From positions 1 through 7,064 of the forward strand of contig JAJRXO010000356.1 of the NCBI GenBank assembly GCA_024276255.1: a stretch of DNA of 7,064 nucleotides. The letters run 5' to 3'. The notes under the pieces are model-generated. The model did not search any database. It had not been told where the DNA came from and saw only the letters and a list, made by a program, of their open reading frames with translations. Below, piece after piece: positions 6,433 through 7,064 of this stretch (position 1 is the stretch's first letter; the number at the start of each line of letters is the position of its first letter). Origin of the DNA: Chloroflexota bacterium. Lineage in GTDB: Bacteria > Chloroflexota > Anaerolineae > J102. The position numbers and the translations under genes were made by a program.

Positions 6433-6576
6433 CGGGCCCCTGCGTTCCCGAAAATGCAGTCGTTAACGGCAGCCAGACATGCTCGATCTCATATCATCTC
6501 AATGGGAAAATAGTCGAACTTTTCAAGAACGCGGATGCAATTGACTCACAAAGTCCGAACAAGTTTGAAGGTAGAC

Positions 6577-6814
6577 GCCGATCCGTGATCGGGCGTGGTT
6601 ACGGCTCATCGCATCACGGATGCGATGGACGCGGTGAACGGGGGATGGGGGCGTCGCGTCTAGCCCGATCCGTGATCGGGCGTGGTTGTGGCTCCGCCGC
6701 ATCACGGATGCGATGGACGCGGTGAACGGGGGATGGGGGCGTCGCGTCTAGCCCGATCCGTGATCGGGCGAGTATGTAGCTCCGCGTCGCGTCTAGCCCG
6801 ATCCGTGATCGGGC
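6577..6814. repeat. Tandem array of an approximately 88-bp palindrome-rich repeat
   Basis: The unit begins GATCCGTGATCGGGCG and ends CGTCGCGTCTAGCCC. Copies run 6580-6666 (87 bp), 6667-6754 (88 bp), 6755-6799 (45 bp, internal deletion of about 43 bp) and a fourth that stops after its first 16-17 bases at 6800. Copies 1 and 2 differ only in a short patch after GTGGTT, including one indel. Each unit boundary forms palindrome A, GCCCGAT-CCGTG-ATCGGGC, perfect at 6663-6681, 6751-6769 and 6796-6814 and shorter at 6578-6592. Full copies also contain palindrome B, GCATC-ACG-GATGC: 9-bp arms at 6607-6627 and 6-bp arms at 6698-6712. The array fills the gap between the histidine kinase stop (19 bp away) and the trmI upstream region. 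It looks like a REP-type or BIME-like intergenic repeat and may shape or stabilise the kinase 3' end. The 140 bp between 6433 and 6576 shows nothing I can name. Confidence 0.9.
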
Positions 6815-6832
6815 GGGTATCGAGGAAAAACC

Positions 6833-7064
6833 CTACGACATTGGCATGCGTTGGGGCAGGGTGAAGTAAAATGTGGCGCCCTGATCAGGTGCAGCCTCTG
6901 CCCACACGCGGCCGCCGTGGCGATTGATGATGCGCTGGACGATGGCCAGCCCCACGCCCACGCCGGCAAATTCATCTTCGGTATGCAGGCGCTGAAAGAT
7001 GCCAAACAGCTTATCCACATATTTCATATCAAAGCCCACACCATTGTCCCTGACAAAATAGGCG
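6833..7064 (-). CDS. Sensor histidine kinase, C-terminal ATPase domain fragment
   Basis: The frame is open from the window edge to a TAG at 6833-6835 and gives 77 C-terminal residues; the start and all sensor and HisKA regions are outside. The fragment is the second half of a HATPase_c domain: YFVRDNGVGFDM is the G1 box (Asp and Gly contacting ATP), KLFGIFQRLH is the F box/ATP lid, and GVGVGLAIVQRIINRHGG is the G2 box, followed by VWAEAAPDQGATFYFTLP, the closing strands. The spelling of these boxes resembles kinases with PAS, GAF or phytochrome sensors. Such a kinase would autophosphorylate a His and pass the phosphate to a response regulator. No receiver domain follows. The input signal cannot be known from this piece. 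It is on the same strand as trmI, but the 450-bp gap with repeats argues against a shared operon. Confidence 0.92.
   Translation of the reverse strand, partial: AYFVRDNGVGFDMKYVDKLFGIFQRLHTEDEFAGVGVGLAIVQRIINRHGGRVWAEAAPDQGATFYFTLPQRMPMS

Noticed and set aside
6577..6814. CRISPR array
   Set aside because: The unit is 88 bp, the copies abut without unique spacers of constant size, and no cas gene is present.
6577..6814. Classical REP element tied to a RAYT transposase
   Set aside because: The GTAG/GTGG tetranucleotide expected at the base of such palindromes is seen only beside the first copy; the others have CTAG, and no RAYT gene is in the window.

Overview
This window is about 60% GC and comes from a bacterial chromosome. 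Several genes point to metal stress: the last 62 codons of an ACR3-type arsenite efflux pump and a complete mercuric reductase with its N-terminal HMA domain. A bacterial m1A58 tRNA methyltransferase (TrmI), a stand-alone PHP phosphoesterase and palindromic intergenic repeats fit a lineage such as Chloroflexota (Actinobacteria or Deinococcus-Thermus are less likely). That placement is inference from gene content, not from a marker gene.

Layout. 1-189 (+): 3' end of acr3. 190-486: about 300 bp with two stem-loops and no recognisable gene. 479-937 (-): a dead IS110-family transposase. It has an in-frame TGA, two of its four DEDD catalytic residues substituted, and the C-terminal half missing. 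938-1366: the IS-derived upstream region, which may hold the remnant of a bridge-RNA end, plus several hairpins. 1367-2620 (+): a DadA-like FAD amino-acid dehydrogenase. 2652-2682: a promoter with a 19-bp spacer and a CueR/MerR-style dyad. 2710-4371 (+): merA. 4395-4420: a hairpin between convergent genes. 4439-5515 (-) and 5515-6384 (-): a translationally coupled pair, trmI then a PHP-domain phosphoesterase, behind an extended -10 promoter near 6424-6432. 6577-6814: a tandem array of an approximately 88-bp palindrome-rich unit. 6833-7064 (-): the C-terminal ATP-binding end of a sensor histidine kinase that runs off the window.

How the genes fit together. ACR3 exports arsenite and MerA reduces Hg(II) to Hg(0), so the left half looks like a piecemeal metal-resistance region that an IS110 element has entered and decayed in. 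merA appears to be its own transcription unit: no merR, merT, merP or merC lies in the window, yet the promoter geometry predicts a MerR-family activator acting from elsewhere. The right half is a housekeeping tRNA-modification operon, separated from a signalling gene by the repeat array. I found no convincing undescribed multi-gene system. The items most worth a second look are the tandem palindromic repeat, the merA operator, the decayed IS110 end and the altered motif in TrmI.
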